DNA from: Stereum hirsutum FP-91666 SS1
Lineage: Eukaryota > Basidiomycota > Agaricomycetes > Russulales > Stereaceae
Direction of reading: 5' to 3'
DNA length: 64,000 nucleotides
NCBI RefSeq assembly: GCF_000264905.1
Contig: NW_006763136.1
Span: 415,934 to 479,933, forward strand
Shown: positions 43,515 through 55,056 of the stretch, one piece after another
Layout: each line of letters starts with the position of its first letter
How positions within the stretch are numbered: the first letter of the stretch is position 1
Made by a program: the position numbers and the translations under genes
The notes under the pieces: generated by a model
The model's database searches: none
Seen by the model: the letters and a program-made list of their open reading frames with translations, nothing else
Told to the model about the DNA's origin: nothing

Positions 43515-45029
43515 TCACCAATTTGCATTAGTCCCACCAAACCTCGATATCCTCATCCCTTCGTCCTTGAACGAGCGTAGCCGTTTGTATGCTTCAGGCC
43601 TTTTATTCTTCAGCTCGACGGCGAAGTACGACGCGATCCTTAATTGGCGTAGGCGAGGTACCGGCCGGCCATCGGTGGTTACAGGTGATGGCGGGAGCCG
43701 CCAACGAGATTCGATCATATCGACGAACTGATCTTCCAAGTCAAAGAAGGCGGAAGAGAGGGATGCATCTAATGTCTCAAGCAATGGGTTTTGGCCAGAG
43801 ATCATGCGACCACTGGAGTCAAATCGCAGTGTCATGCTCTCGACGAACTTAGGAGCGTTCTGATTGTCAGGAACGTCCAAGTGCGGGGTATAAAGGCAGG
43901 AGAGAGCATGAAATGGCTTGATGACCTCGACCACGTCGTCGAGAGCGATTCGGCACAGTTGTAGGTGAAGCCGCTCTAGAGTAGAAGACGAGGTACCGAA
44001 AGGGCTTAGGAGAATGGACGGGAATGGGACAGGCGGCTCGTCCAGGAAGTTGGCCTCGGCGATCTCCAAACTTCGGAGCGAGTTGAAAGTGAGGCGATTG
44101 AGCATGGAATGGACGAGGCCCGTGTTTGCGAAGATGAAAAGCTGTTGCAATGTGGGGTGGATTAGTGCTCTTTGGCCTATGTCGCGGACAACTGAGGGGA
44201 GGGGCGGAGGAGAGATGACTTGGATTGAGAAGGATTGCAGCGCCGTACACTCCGATACCACGTCGAAGATCAACTCAGCATCCACCGTTGTGACGCTGAC
44301 TGTACTGAAGCTCAGTCGAGTGAGCTGAGTCCAAGGCAAAGTCCACGTCCATGATTTGTAACTCTTCGTGGAGAAGTCCTGGAGCTGGCGAGCGGATTGT
44401 AAAGCCTTTAAGAGGGAAGGATCTGGACCTTCTTGTGTTGCAACGATAGAGCCTTCGGGAAGTAACGATATTTTGCGAAGCTTGGAGACAGGAGAGTCGC
44501 TGGAAAGACATTCTGGGAGGCGAGACGGGAGTGCCAGTAATGTGATATTTCCCCAATGCCAGGAATTTCTGATGAGTACGCATAGATACTGGCGGTATAT
44601 GTCCTGTCGCAGAGGGCTAGTCAAATCGCCTGGAAGCACCTTGCATGCCAAAGGTGCAGATTTCGAGCGTTCTATCCAACGCTGAAAGGCACCGAATTGG
44701 AAGTTGAGAAATTGAGCATCTTGATCGTCTTCTGGCTGGTTGGCCAGCATATTCTGGCGCTCTTCTGTCGTTGCGGTCTCCAGTCGGTCTACCCACTGCT
44801 CTACCATTTTCATCCAGCCAGGACTATGCATCGCGACATGGAAATCTGACCACAGTCGAGGAGTTGCGAGTGCGACCTCATTCCATCGTCGACAGACTCG
44901 TAAGAGAAGTAATGGAGCCAATCGACCGTCCACGACGGAAAGGATAGGGTACTCCGCGCAGTGGAGAAAGATTTCTGAGAGAAGTTCGATGGGGCAGCGT
45001 GAAGATGAGAGGAAAGAGGTCGACGTCAT
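43515..45029 (-). CDS. F-box protein, single exon (504 aa)
   Basis: An unbroken frame starting MTSTSFLSSSRCPIELLSEI. The F-box is CPIELLSEIFLHCAEYP followed by LAPLLLLRVCRRWNEVALATPRLW with the usual spacing. The body has leucine-rich strands (LQDFSTKSYKSWTWTLPWTQ, LQSFSIQVISPPPLP, LRSLEIAEANFLDE) and ends with ESRWRLPPSPVTTDGRPVPRL-type sequence, closely matching the C-terminal block of the 5586 gene (SRCTIPDNATSSDGRPVARL). The shared end supports one family across the window. Role: SCF substrate adaptor by family. Confidence 0.87.
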   Translation of the reverse strand: MTSTSFLSSSRCPIELLSEIFLHCAEYPILSVVDGRLAPLLLLRVCRRWNEVALATPRLWSDFHVAMHSPGWMKMVEQWVDRLETATTEERQNMLANQPEDDQDAQFLNFQFGAFQRWIERSKSAPLACKVLPGDLTSPLRQDIYRQYLCVLIRNSWHWGNITLLALPSRLPECLSSDSPVSKLRKISLLPEGSIVATQEGPDPSLLKALQSARQLQDFSTKSYKSWTWTLPWTQLTRLSFSTVSVTTVDAELIFDVVSECTALQSFSIQVISPPPLPSVVRDIGQRALIHPTLQQLFIFANTGLVHSMLNRLTFNSLRSLEIAEANFLDEPPVPFPSILLSPFGTSSSTLERLHLQLCRIALDDVVEVIKPFHALSCLYTPHLDVPDNQNAPKFVESMTLRFDSSGRMISGQNPLLETLDASLSSAFFDLEDQFVDMIESRWRLPPSPVTTDGRPVPRLRQLRIASYFAVELKNKRPEAYKRLRSFKDEGMRISRFGGTNANW

Positions 45030-45658
45030 TGTGCTATAAAAGTGCCTGATTAAAGACCAGCAGGAGACAAGTTCATTTTGTTGTAAACCTTCAAAATAAG
45101 AGAGAGGGATACGTACGCTAACCCGCTTCGCAGTGTGAATCCACTTTAGCTTGGTGGTTGTCTAGTTTAAGAACCAGAATCGCTTTCCGGATCGACAATG
45201 GTGTGGCGTACATATGCTGATCGGATTATGTTAGCGTGTGGCGCCTTTTCCGGAACAATCCTTGAAATTCGCGAGAAATTCGTGTTGCCTCCACCCTGTA
45301 CTATATTGTATGTAGTAAGGATTGGAGTATACCATACAGAATAAAACAAGTAGAGAATAACGGCTCGGTAAAATTATCAGAAGCTAACGTTTTGCTAACG
45401 TTGTGTCGAAATTGTTGATTACTTCTGCTCACCGGCCTATGCCGGGGCTGACAGGGTCACGTGGCCAAGCTCAACCGCGTATCTCTTTGGTCGCAATTGT
45501 TCGACGCGATCGTCTCGACTCTCTCACCAGCCGTTCTCTCCGTTGGTGGCGGCGCGCTCTCCATCGGGCTCATCGTTGATTCTATTTTCTTATATATATA
45601 TCTACTCTTGATTTAACCGCAGAAATCAGCACTATCATCCACCAACACCTTCGCCAGC
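45030..45658. other. Divergent promoter region (F-box / FHA gene)
   Basis: This 0.63-kb stretch contains a TA-repeat (near 45591-45602) about 60 bp upstream of the FHA start. No coding sequence is supported. Confidence 0.5.
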
Positions 45659-48600
45659 ATGGAAGACGCCTCTGAAGTCGGACGCTACGGTGTCCTTCGT
45701 CTCATGAAACGCAAGGAACCCGACTCTGAGGTCACTTCGTTCCCCATCGACAGCGAGGAGGTCACTTTTGGCCGAAATCCAGACTGCAGTATCAGACTAT
45801 ACTATCCAACAGTCAGTGGCATGCATGCGAGGATTTTCTTCCAGGAGTCAAAGGTGCGTTCTAGTTCAATTCGACAATTGTTGGTTGCGATAGCACAGTG
45901 CTTCAGACTGTTTTTGGTTGATCAGTGAAGAGATTGTTGCTATCATATTCGATGTCATGTATGTGTTGTTAGGCGCAATGCTGCATCCTCTCATCAGTCG
46001 CGCTCACGCATCAGTCGTGGTGGCAGCTGCCAGTGCACGGCCTGATAACTATAAAGCCGTGCCTAGGCTGTGACCTCTGAGGAGCAATCATTCCTCGCTC
46101 ATGCGTTATCTCTCGTTGGCATGCAACGTTTGTTCATAAGACTCAGCTGATCTCGACTGTACAGGCTTTCTTGGAAGTAATCGGCGCACACGGGCTCCAA
46201 GTGGATAACTGCCCCGTATTTCCGACCGGTTCGACTTCACACAACCCGAAACCCACCACAATTCCCCTTCCGAATAATACGCTCATAACCATCCACAAGA
46301 AACACTTCAAATTCTCTTACCCTCCGAAGAACCTTCGTCCAATGCTCCTTTCGACACCATCTCCCTCCAAGCACGCACCCCGTAAGGGTCTACGCCTCAG
46401 CATGATCGAAAGCGCCAAAGTCTTCACACCACGCCCTAGTAAAGACGCACGGGAGAACCTCAAGGTTCTCCAAAGTCCCCTTAAGACGGGACAGCCTTCG
46501 CCCCTCAAGCGTTCTACCTACCCCGCTGGACAAGAGGAGGAAGAGATTGTGCTCGTGGACGGCGATAAACCAAAAGTATTTCAGGAGGAGAGGGATCTCG
46601 TCATTGTCGAAAACGTCATGCTTCCGGCCGAGCCAGAACCTCTCCCCGCCCCAGCTCTGAAACGTCCCCAGTTTGGTACTACTAGTGGTGCTGCAGGGCC
46701 TAGCACGCCGCGGGTCCGACAAGCTACTGGTTCCTACAATCCGCCTGCTCGTATACAACATTCACAGCAGAACCAGCAGGAGCAGTTCCGTACCCCGCAA
46801 CCGAAGAGGCAGCCTCGCTCGTCGTTGCATCGTGCTGTGCTACTCAGGTCGGCGCAGAGAGCGCAACTGAAGGCTGAGATGGAGGTTGAGGATGCCCATG
46901 TGGACGACGACGATGAAGAGAGGGAGGTGGCTAGTGGGCTTGGTGTCGCGGTCCTCGAGGAAGACGAGGAAGAGCCGGAGGAGGCCCCGGGGCACGGTGA
47001 GGCGGCACAACAGTTCGAAAATGAAGAGGATATGGGGCCCGTTGCTGACGTGGAGGACCGCATCGACGAGGACGAACAGGATGAGCAGGAACAAGCGAGG
47101 CCAGCACCAGTTTCTAGCTGGAGAAAGAGTCTCGGTGCTGTGGCGGAAGCAGTGGCGTGGCCGGTGAGGGCTATCTCAAGGTCAAGGTCGCGTTCGCCTG
47201 AGAAGATGGCTCAAGAGGACGAGCAAGACATCACAGACGTTCGTTTCTTCTCTCTTCGTGTAATCATGGCTGTTACTCATCCGGACTATGTCTCTAGGCT
47301 GAGCACGAGGATGAAACCGACGGGAACGATCAGGAAACGAAGCAACCTTATAATCCTACAGACTTCACGCCACAACGTGTGCGCCACCCCCACCCTCAGC
47401 GATTCATGTCTCTCCAAGGCGGAATGGGGGGAGCCATGGAACCACCTCGTTTCTCACTCAGTGGAGCTGACGCCGCCGGTGCAAGACGAGTCCCTGTCGT
47501 TAAACCGTGGAGACTCAAGGACATCACTGTTCCTATGCCGCTGTCTCCAGCTAATGCGCGGACGAACGTCATTCCTTCTCCCGAGAGGAGGGGACGCACG
47601 GGTGTCAGTGCGGCAGAAAGACAGGTTTGTTCAGATTTTCTGTTCTACCTTATTAGGTACGAACGTGGCTGATATAAAATATCTTTGTGTGCAGGCAATC
47701 CAGGAGCGTCGACGCTCCACGTTACACACTACCGACGAAATATTTGGCGATCGCATCCCTGGCTCCAGACCGTCCGTTCTGGAATCGCCTCAACGCCCTA
47801 CCCAGTCTACTATGTCTGCACCCAGTCCATTCGCCCGTCGATCTAATTCGCCTGTCAAGGGTAACACTATACGTGAGGAAGACGAAGAAGAGGACACGAG
47901 CGTCCTATTGGAGAGGATGAACGATATGGTCGAGGTGCTGAAGAGGCGCAGGAGCTTGAAGATGGAAGAGGATGAGAGGAGGAAGTCGCTCGCTGCCCTC
48001 GAAAAGGCGAAGGAAGAAGGGGATATGGATGAGGAGGCCATGGACGTCAGCGATGGTGACGAAGATCAAGATCACACTGAGGAGCCGAGGCCTTCTTCCT
48101 CGACTACGGCGAAGGGCATGGCGCCAGCTACGCCTCGCTATTCCGGTGTCCGCCCCCTTTTCAAGGAAGCCGAACAGGAAAAACGAGTCGCGGAGATGGG
48201 AACACCAAAGATGGATGGGGTGAAGGCGATGTACCTCCGGAACGAACCTCATCCTTCGCGTCCAAAAACCACGTCACGAGAGAGCGAAGGAGAGGCGCTG
48301 GAGAGTTTAGGAGAGATGTACTCCACGCCTGTTGCATATCGTCAATTCCAAGCTCCTGAGGCCCCTCCTGAAGAGGAAGACGACGAGGAGAACGGTCGCG
48401 GTACACCCGAGCCCGCCCCAGCATTAACGGGCCGCGGCACCAGAGGGCGCAAGACCCCGGCCACCAAAGAGTCGACCAAACCACCTTCTCGTAGCACTCG
48501 ACGAACGCCTGCCTCATCGAGGAGATCGCCGGACGTTGACACCCCCATGGCGGACGATGAGCTGACGCCGGAGGTTGGTGGCGCCGTTAGGAGTGGGGCG

Positions 48601-49694
48601 GCCGGGAAGGGGAAGGAAGGAGCGCCGAGGGGTGCTGTAGTCAGAAGGGGTAGACGTGTGGCGAAGGACGACGGAGATGATGATGAACTTGACGCGGAAG
48701 GATCGGTCGAGGGAGAGACCGAGGCTCCTGCACCAGCGCCTGCCAAACCAGCCGCAAGGGGTCGTAAAGCTGCCGACGTAAGTTCTTATCGCCTTGAGCA
48801 TGACTGCACAAAGACTGATATATACTTTTCCTACAGACGAAGACCAAACCTGCTCCGAAGTCGAAGGCTAGCACCTCTAAAGTGAAGCCTAAGCCGATCG
48901 ACGACGACGAGGAAGTAGAAGATAGTGAAGAAGAATCCCAGGCTCCTGCACCCTCGAAGCCTCTTGCTCGCCGAACTCGTACCGCCATCGCCACCACTAC
49001 CGACGATGAGCCACCTCCTACCAGAATGAAGCTTCCCTCCGCCACCCGAAAGACCCGTACCGTATCCAAGTCATTCATGATAACAGATGATGAGGCCAGC
49101 GCCACAACCCGCATGGACGTCCCTATAAAGGTCGGACCACCGAAACGAGCAGCGAAGGCGACCACTAGTACCAGTACTAGGAGCAGGAGCAGAGCAGGCA
49201 CACACTCGGAGGACGATCCGTTGGATACGATCGACAAGGCGGAGTCTTCGCAATCAGATTCTACTCGTCGTAAACCTGCGGCTACCGCTAGGGCGAAGCG
49301 TGGAATGATCCCACAGTTCATTGAGGAGGACGAGGACGAGGATGATGAAGAGGAAGAGGCCCAACCAGTCCCCAAAGCTCGAGTAGGCAGGCCCAAGAAG
49401 ACAGGCATTCCATCTGCCGCAGCCACGACCAGGCGGGGAGCGACATCGAAGAAGAAAGATGATGGGAAGGAGAATACCCCGGACATCGAAGTGAAGGAGG
49501 AAGATATGTCGGATGAGGCGGATGCACCGAAGAAAGCAAAGCCCGACCCAAAGCCTAAGACGGCGCCTGCGCCTGCAGCGGCGAAGGTGTCCAGGACGAG
49601 GAAGGCTACTGCGCAGAGTGAGCCCGAGAGGGAGACCGTTCAGGCGAGTGGTTCCAGGAGTACAAGGTCAAGGATTGGGAGTGCGAGGAAGTAA
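45659..49694 (+). CDS. FHA-domain protein with long charged, repeat-containing tail
   Basis: Five exons (45659-45853, 46165-47238, 47298-47624, 47695-48777, 48837-49694) give about 1178 aa. The N-terminal FHA domain shows GRYGVLRLMKRK, VTFGRNPDCSIRLYYPTVSG MHARI and, across a 311-nt intron, FLEVIGAHGLQVDN; the GR, S and H residues for phosphothreonine binding are present. The tail is disordered, with acidic runs and basic Lys/Arg/Pro patches resembling chromatin-binding sequence. Motifs TPRYSGVRPLFKE and TPKMDGVKAMYLRN recur, recalling TP-x-x-G-V-[RK] repeats of Ki-67-like chromosome-periphery proteins. A chromatin or mitotic role is inference. Introns two to four keep short open frames. Confidence 0.85.
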
Positions 49695-51153
49695 TTTCAG
49701 CTGAGGTTGATTTATGTTACGATCCTTCAGCATCGAGTAACCGCCGTATCTATGAGGCTGTACGATATTGTTTCTTGGGCTTCACTTCCTCGCTGTGCAG
49801 TACACTATCGATTGTTTCGTTGTTGACATCTCTACCTAACTTGACGAATTACTATGACCTTCTTGCGCTTTTGCTTCAACCCCGTCATCTTGCTTTATTC
49901 CGGTTTCTCCCGAAGCTGAACCACTGGCACGTGCCACTCCTTCGCCTGCACGACCAACCGTGACCCATCTCACCGCCGTATTGCTCCTTCCCGTTCAAAT
50001 CTTTGTCTATCTATTTGTGAACGCCAAAAACCCTCGAATGACTACGATCTTCCGTGTTCAACGAAGTGCAGAAGCAGCCACCGGATAAATGTCGCTCGGT
50101 GCTCCTGTTAGGGTCTCGTACTTGTTTTCGGGCTTTTTCTAGGCTTCTAATTGGGAGTGGGAGAAGGTGCAAACGTTATCGCAAAGGTATCTCTTCTGCT
50201 GCGAACCAATGACCAGCTCTGTACTCCTGTTTCTTACTTTTCTTGGATTGAACTCCAACTCCGCACGACCAAGAAAGAGTAGCTGGTGACTCCCTCTCCA
50301 CGTACATCTGGGGTTTGCTTCTTTCTCCCTGCACCCGGCCTTCTTTCTCATAGCTTGATCCGCTGCCTCAGATAATTACTCCCTCCGTTCACTGAACTAC
50401 CACCGTGTACATGCTTTATCTCAGACTGGAGGCCGCAGATGGAGTTCCACGTCGTTTGCCAGTCTCTTGGGGTTCATGATCTAACGGTGCGACCATTCTT
50501 GTTTTTGCTGTAGCTGATCAGTCCAGGCGAGTACTCTTGATGTTGCCTTGGCCATCTCAGACACTCCAAGAGCTTTCATTGACTTTACTGCTAACACTAT
50601 CTATTCTCACGGAGCTCGAAGAACTGCGGATGTATTGTGGATGCCGTTCGACGAGGACACTGACGTCGAGGGTTGTGAGCCTTTGTTGTTTTCTTGTCTA
50701 CTTCAACCGATGATCTGCTTCTCTGACTGAAGTAGGGGCTTCACTCAGCGTGATGTTCTGCGCAGCCACATCCCACTTCCTTGTACTAAGTCCGACATCA
50801 CATCTACTGCTCGCAGACCCCCTATTCGAAGCAGTAGCGGGCTTGCAAGCGAGTCAACAGTGAGCACCTGCCCCTACGAGTCTCCGAATATTTTGCGTGC
50901 AGCAGATTGATAACTGACTGTCTTCACTTTCTCTATAGCGCTGGGCAGGCGAAACAGTAGAAACGAGTTGAGTGAAACAATCGTGAGGCACCTCGAGAGT
51001 GCGCGTCTATTTCTCCCTATTCCTCGCAATATTCTCAGGATGAATTCGTCTCAGCCGAATGGCTAATGATGACGATGACTCGCTCGTGCTGACGTGCGGA
51101 TGTAGTGTTCCGGCTTTGAACCGTCATCGAGCTATAGCTGGTTGTCATCTTCG

Positions 51154-51590
51154 TCAGAATCCAGCTATTTTCGATACCTTGGGAAGCACGCTACTCTCAC
51201 ACTCAACCGGACTCTTTAGTTTGGTCTTCCATGAATCGGTGTCTTTGGCTGTCCCGAACAAGATCGAATCCCGGTTGTGTGCATGTTGTTCACTATGCAA
51301 TTCGAGGATGAAGACGGCTGGGACAACGTCAACGATCTGCTCAACCGTAGGTCTGTCTTCGAGGGGAGGAACAATTGAAAATTTGAACAAAGTTTCAAGG
51401 GTAGAGGATCTCACTTGTAGAAAGCTCAGGAGCTCTTGTTGTATCGACCACAAGCACACAACTGTTTCGAGGGGCCCTCTCTTATTTCACTCTCGGCCAT
51501 ACCTCGCTCTTTTGTACGAAGCACCGTCAGAGCATGCCGTCGCTAGCAGCAGTGATGACCTCGAGATCTCTAAGTTGCCACCCTGAAATT
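51154..51590 (-). pseudogene. Possible fragment of an F-box/LRR-type gene
   Basis: The minus-strand frame reads LSFLQVRSSTLETLFKFSIV, PPLEDRPTVEQIVDVVPAVF and ILELHSEQHAH. This resembles the leucine-rich body of agaricomycete F-box families (LL.RSS..LETL..., ...VV...P.L..LEL). No F-box, start or long continuation was found, so it would be a remnant. The 175-codon plus-strand frame over the same DNA looks like its shadow. Confidence 0.25.
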
Positions 51591-51753
51591 ATGGGAAGAG
51601 CTTCCAAATCTTCATACCCGCTAACTCTCAAGAAATACAGATGATACTACCCGGGGTTCGACCATGATTTATCCTTTCTACAGCGTCACAGGCTGCTGTT
51701 CTTGCGCCTGTCCTCAACTAACAACATCGACGGATGTGTGTTGTACGCTTCAG

Positions 51754-51761
51754 TATATATA
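51754..51761 (+). promoter_or_regulatory. TATA-like box of the aspartic protease gene
   Basis: TATATATA about 90 bp upstream of the protease ATG at 51846. Confidence 0.45.
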
Positions 51762-51845
51762 CTAGAAGTAGGATGAAGAGTCTACTCTACAGCATCTTTC
51801 TTCACCGTCTTGGTCCTTCGTCCCCATTCGCGGTCTAGTTTCATA

Positions 51846-53697
51846 ATGTTCCCCAAGACCATCCTCATTTCAAATCTCGTGCTCGCATTGAGTGTTGTGG
51901 CTACACCTGCCACTATTCGTGACTCGCCTGTCACCGTCTCCTTCGCGAAGCAGGTCAACATATCTGGCCCTGGGCACATCGTGCAACAAGATCAAGCTCG
52001 CCTCAAACACCTTCTCTCAAAAGCTGGTGCAAGACATAACGCGGTTTCTCGGTTCGACCAGAATACATCCTCTCCTGTCCCCGTCGAGAACCAGGCTGTT
52101 TCTTACATCGCCTCTGTCGGCGTTGGCGAGTGGCTTATGTCTTTGTTCAGCGTATCTTCTTGGCTGACGACGCTTTGCTATATGTAGGATCTCCTGCCAC
52201 CTACTACGATGTGATCGTAGACACGGGCAGCTCGAACACATGGGTCGGTGCTAATAAAGCCTTCGTCCCCACTTCGACGTCTGTCAACACTACCCAGCCA
52301 ATTGTATGTAGTCCCCGCGGTTTGCTTTGGACGTCCGATCGCTGATTCGTTGATCATATAGTCTGTAGGTTATGGGTCAGGTGGCTTCAACGGTGTGTTT
52401 TGTTTTTGGTTCAATCATCTTGTCTCATACTCAATTGTCCTATTTTATCCGTAGGGAGCGAATTCTATGATACGGTCACTCTTTCGGATTCGTTGGTCAT
52501 CAAGAACCAAAGTATTGGTGTCGCCAGCATATGGGGCGGATTCGAGGACAGTGTGAACGGTATTCTTGGCCTCGGACCTGTTGGTCTGACCAACGGTGCG
52601 CAGTTTTGACTCGATATCCATCTCATTTTAAGTGCTGATAGACGTCACATGCAGGTACGCTCGTGGGAGTCTACGAAGAGATTCCTACAGTGACGGACAA
52701 CCTGAAATCTCAGGTATGATTGGCGAGCTGAAGTCTAGAGACTTGACTGACACATTCTCTTCAACGCAGGGAACTATCACGGGACAGTCGGTCTCGGTGT
52801 CCTTCCAGCCCACGACAACAAACACGTCCATTAACGGGGAGCTGACCTTCGGTGGTACATCTTCCGACAAGTTTACCGGCAACATAACCTACACGTGAGG
52901 CTCTAAAGATGTTCAAATGATCATACGTCCAGTATGCTAACAATATCGTCTTATATAGCCCGCTGACGGATAGCTTCCCTGCCTCCGAATACTGGGGTAT
53001 CAACCAGACTGTTTCGTACGGGACGACTGAGATCATGGCTAGCGATGCAGGAATCGTTGACACTGTGGGTCCTCTTCTCTGTTTGATCGTTTGAAAGTGC
53101 TACTTACTAAGCCATGTATTACCAGGGTACAACTCTTGTGTACCTCCCTTCAGATGCCTTCGAGAGCTACATCAATTCCACGGGCGGTGTGCTTGATGAT
53201 GCGACTGGCCTGTACTCGATCACACCGTCGCAGTACGCTGCGCTGGATACGCTCAACTTCAACATTGTAAGCTATTTCTAAGTTATTGAGAATATATCAT
53301 CTTGCTGATCAGTTTATTTATAGGGTGGTACTACCTTTGGGCTCACACCGAACGCACAGATCTGGCCGCGTTCCCTCAATTCGTGAGTCGCATCATCTCT
53401 AGTATTATATTAGAAGTCTGTTCTAACACAGGTGTGCCACGTCGAAGATTCCTCGGCGGGTCAACAGACGCGATCTACTTGATCGTCGGCAACATGGGTG
53501 TTCCCAGTGGATCAGGATTCGATTTTATAAATGGGCAGGTATTCTTGGAGAGGTTTTACACTGTGTTTGACACCACGAACCAGCGTTTCGGGTATGTCGG
53601 TCTCTTCAGAAGATGAATAGGACTATCTGAGCTAACTGCCACCTTCGCATCTTTCAGGATTGCTACCACGAACTACACTACTTCGACGACTAATTAG
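51846..53697 (+). CDS. Secreted aspartic protease (pepsin family A1, polyporopepsin-like)
   Basis: A multi-exon gene with signal peptide MFPKTILISNLVLALSVVAT and a propeptide. The first catalytic site is VIVDTGSSNTWVG, followed by the flap region YGSGGFNGSEFYDTV. The second site is AGIVDTGTTLVYLP. The end is GFDFINGQVFLERFYTVFDT followed by TNQRFGIATTNYTTS, as in fungal extracellular pepsins. The first intron appears to use a GC donor (exon end at 52125), which keeps SVGVGSPATYYDV in frame. A later exon is entered at an AAG acceptor that restores LNSFLGGSTDAIY. Two Asp-Thr-Gly motifs and all family landmarks indicate an active acid protease secreted to digest protein. Confidence 0.92.
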
Positions 53698-55056
53698 TGG
53701 ACTGGTCACAGCTCTTGTCATGCTATACCCATCACTGTACATGTAACATGATGTAGTTGTTGTACTATCTGTGGATCTGCCTCAGTTGGTCGAGAACATG
53801 GCAGCGTTACTTCGCATTACAATAAATCCTTTGGATGAGCGATCCCCGGCTTCCAGAGGGGCGAGGTCGATGAGACGTGGTCGATGACGGAGCAGAACCT
53901 TCGGATGAACTCTGTCAGTGTCGTCAAGCCTTGCAAATGTGGCGAGTGGCCCACGGGTATGGTGGCGGACTTTAAAATGCACGTTAGAGCTCCGTCCGTA
54001 CCGCGAGATTGGTACCGCCACAAGGTTCCATCTTCCTTCCTCCTCGAAGGTCGTCCTCACGCAGGTTTCAGGTCCGAAGATGGTTCCACGCTCTGTGCAA
54101 CTTCCTTAACGAGTCTATGGGGAACGATATCCTTCTCCAGCGCGATATGTTGGACCAGTGATATGAATCAGCCCGACCGAATACAGAGCTTCTGTGTCAT
54201 GGTCGCTTGTTCAATGGCCCAGCGTTCGATTCCACTCTTCCACGGCATTGCAGGCCATGATGGAAGACATTTGTAAGTTGATATGACGAGAACTGGCGAG
54301 AGTCCATGGTGGCTTGACCTTACCGCATGCTGAGGCGCGATCTTCAACTTGTTGGCAGGGGGAATGCGTATTGTATCTTGCTCCACATCGTTGTTATGCC
54401 TGTCAACTAATGCCATCCTGTGGACAGTTCCACACACAGGAGGAAATCTCTACTCGACTACTGGAGGTCAATCATTCCTTTCATGCTCAAAGCGAAGGAT
54501 TGCTGATCATTATCTGCCCTCGATCGAAGCCCATGCTTACTCATGGCACTCATAGCAGATTTAGACAGCAATTCGCCGTTCACCACATATAGACTTTATA
54601 GCGCTCCTCTGCATCCAGGTTTATACCTCATATCCATCCATTTGGACATGTTTCGGGTCATGGCGCATATTATCACACCAATATGGATGTTCACGGCAGG
54701 AGATCGGGCCTTGTATCAGAGCGCCGCCTTTGTTTTCGCGCAAGATACATACACTTACCCACATTCTCCATAGCGCTTCGGAGCTGTGAGCACGCATAGT
54801 ATTCCACTGCCCTTTCTCGTAGTCGGGTATTCAAGCATCTGCTGTCATCCTCATTACTTGAGACCGGCACAGTCACTCTAACGTCCTTCCCGCTCGTCCC
54901 AGTGCTCTGTACGTGGGAAGTGCCCTGTAATTCATCCCATTGTGCGACCACGCTCGCTATATATTAGCGTCCCATTCAAAAGCGTGGTATCTGTCTCCGT
55001 ATGCCCCCGAGCGTTCTTCGTTTCCCCCCCATTGCCACTTGTCCCCACCCTTCACG
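53698..55056. other. Gene-poor stretch before the P450 array
   Basis: This 1.36-kb stretch has short frames on both strands (for example 53782-54060 minus and 53884-54276 plus), none with a recognisable domain or convincing splice continuation. The right end contains a TATA-like box for the first tandem P450. Confidence 0.4.
54959..54968 (+). promoter_or_regulatory. TATA-like box of tandem P450 gene 1
   Basis: An ATATATTAG-type sequence about 95 bp upstream of the ATG at 55057. Confidence 0.4.

Larger units (their letters stand above)
49695..51845. other. Gene-poor stretch
   Basis: This 2.15-kb region lies between the FHA gene and the protease. It contains one possible decayed F-box-type fragment on the minus strand (51154-51590) and otherwise only short frames. 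Confidence 0.4.

Noticed and set aside
46171..48885. One continuous 904-codon frame in the FHA gene
   Set aside because: Two introns with good splice sites lie inside it. Splicing changes frame at 47239-47297 and gives better protein-like sequence in the next exon.
51059..51586. 175-codon plus-strand frame
   Set aside because: It is Cys/Ser-rich and pattern-free; the opposite strand looks more like real protein sequence.
53782..54276. Overlapping frames on both strands after the protease
   Set aside because: No start, splice or domain support. A kinase-like or phosphotransferase reading was considered but no motif was found.
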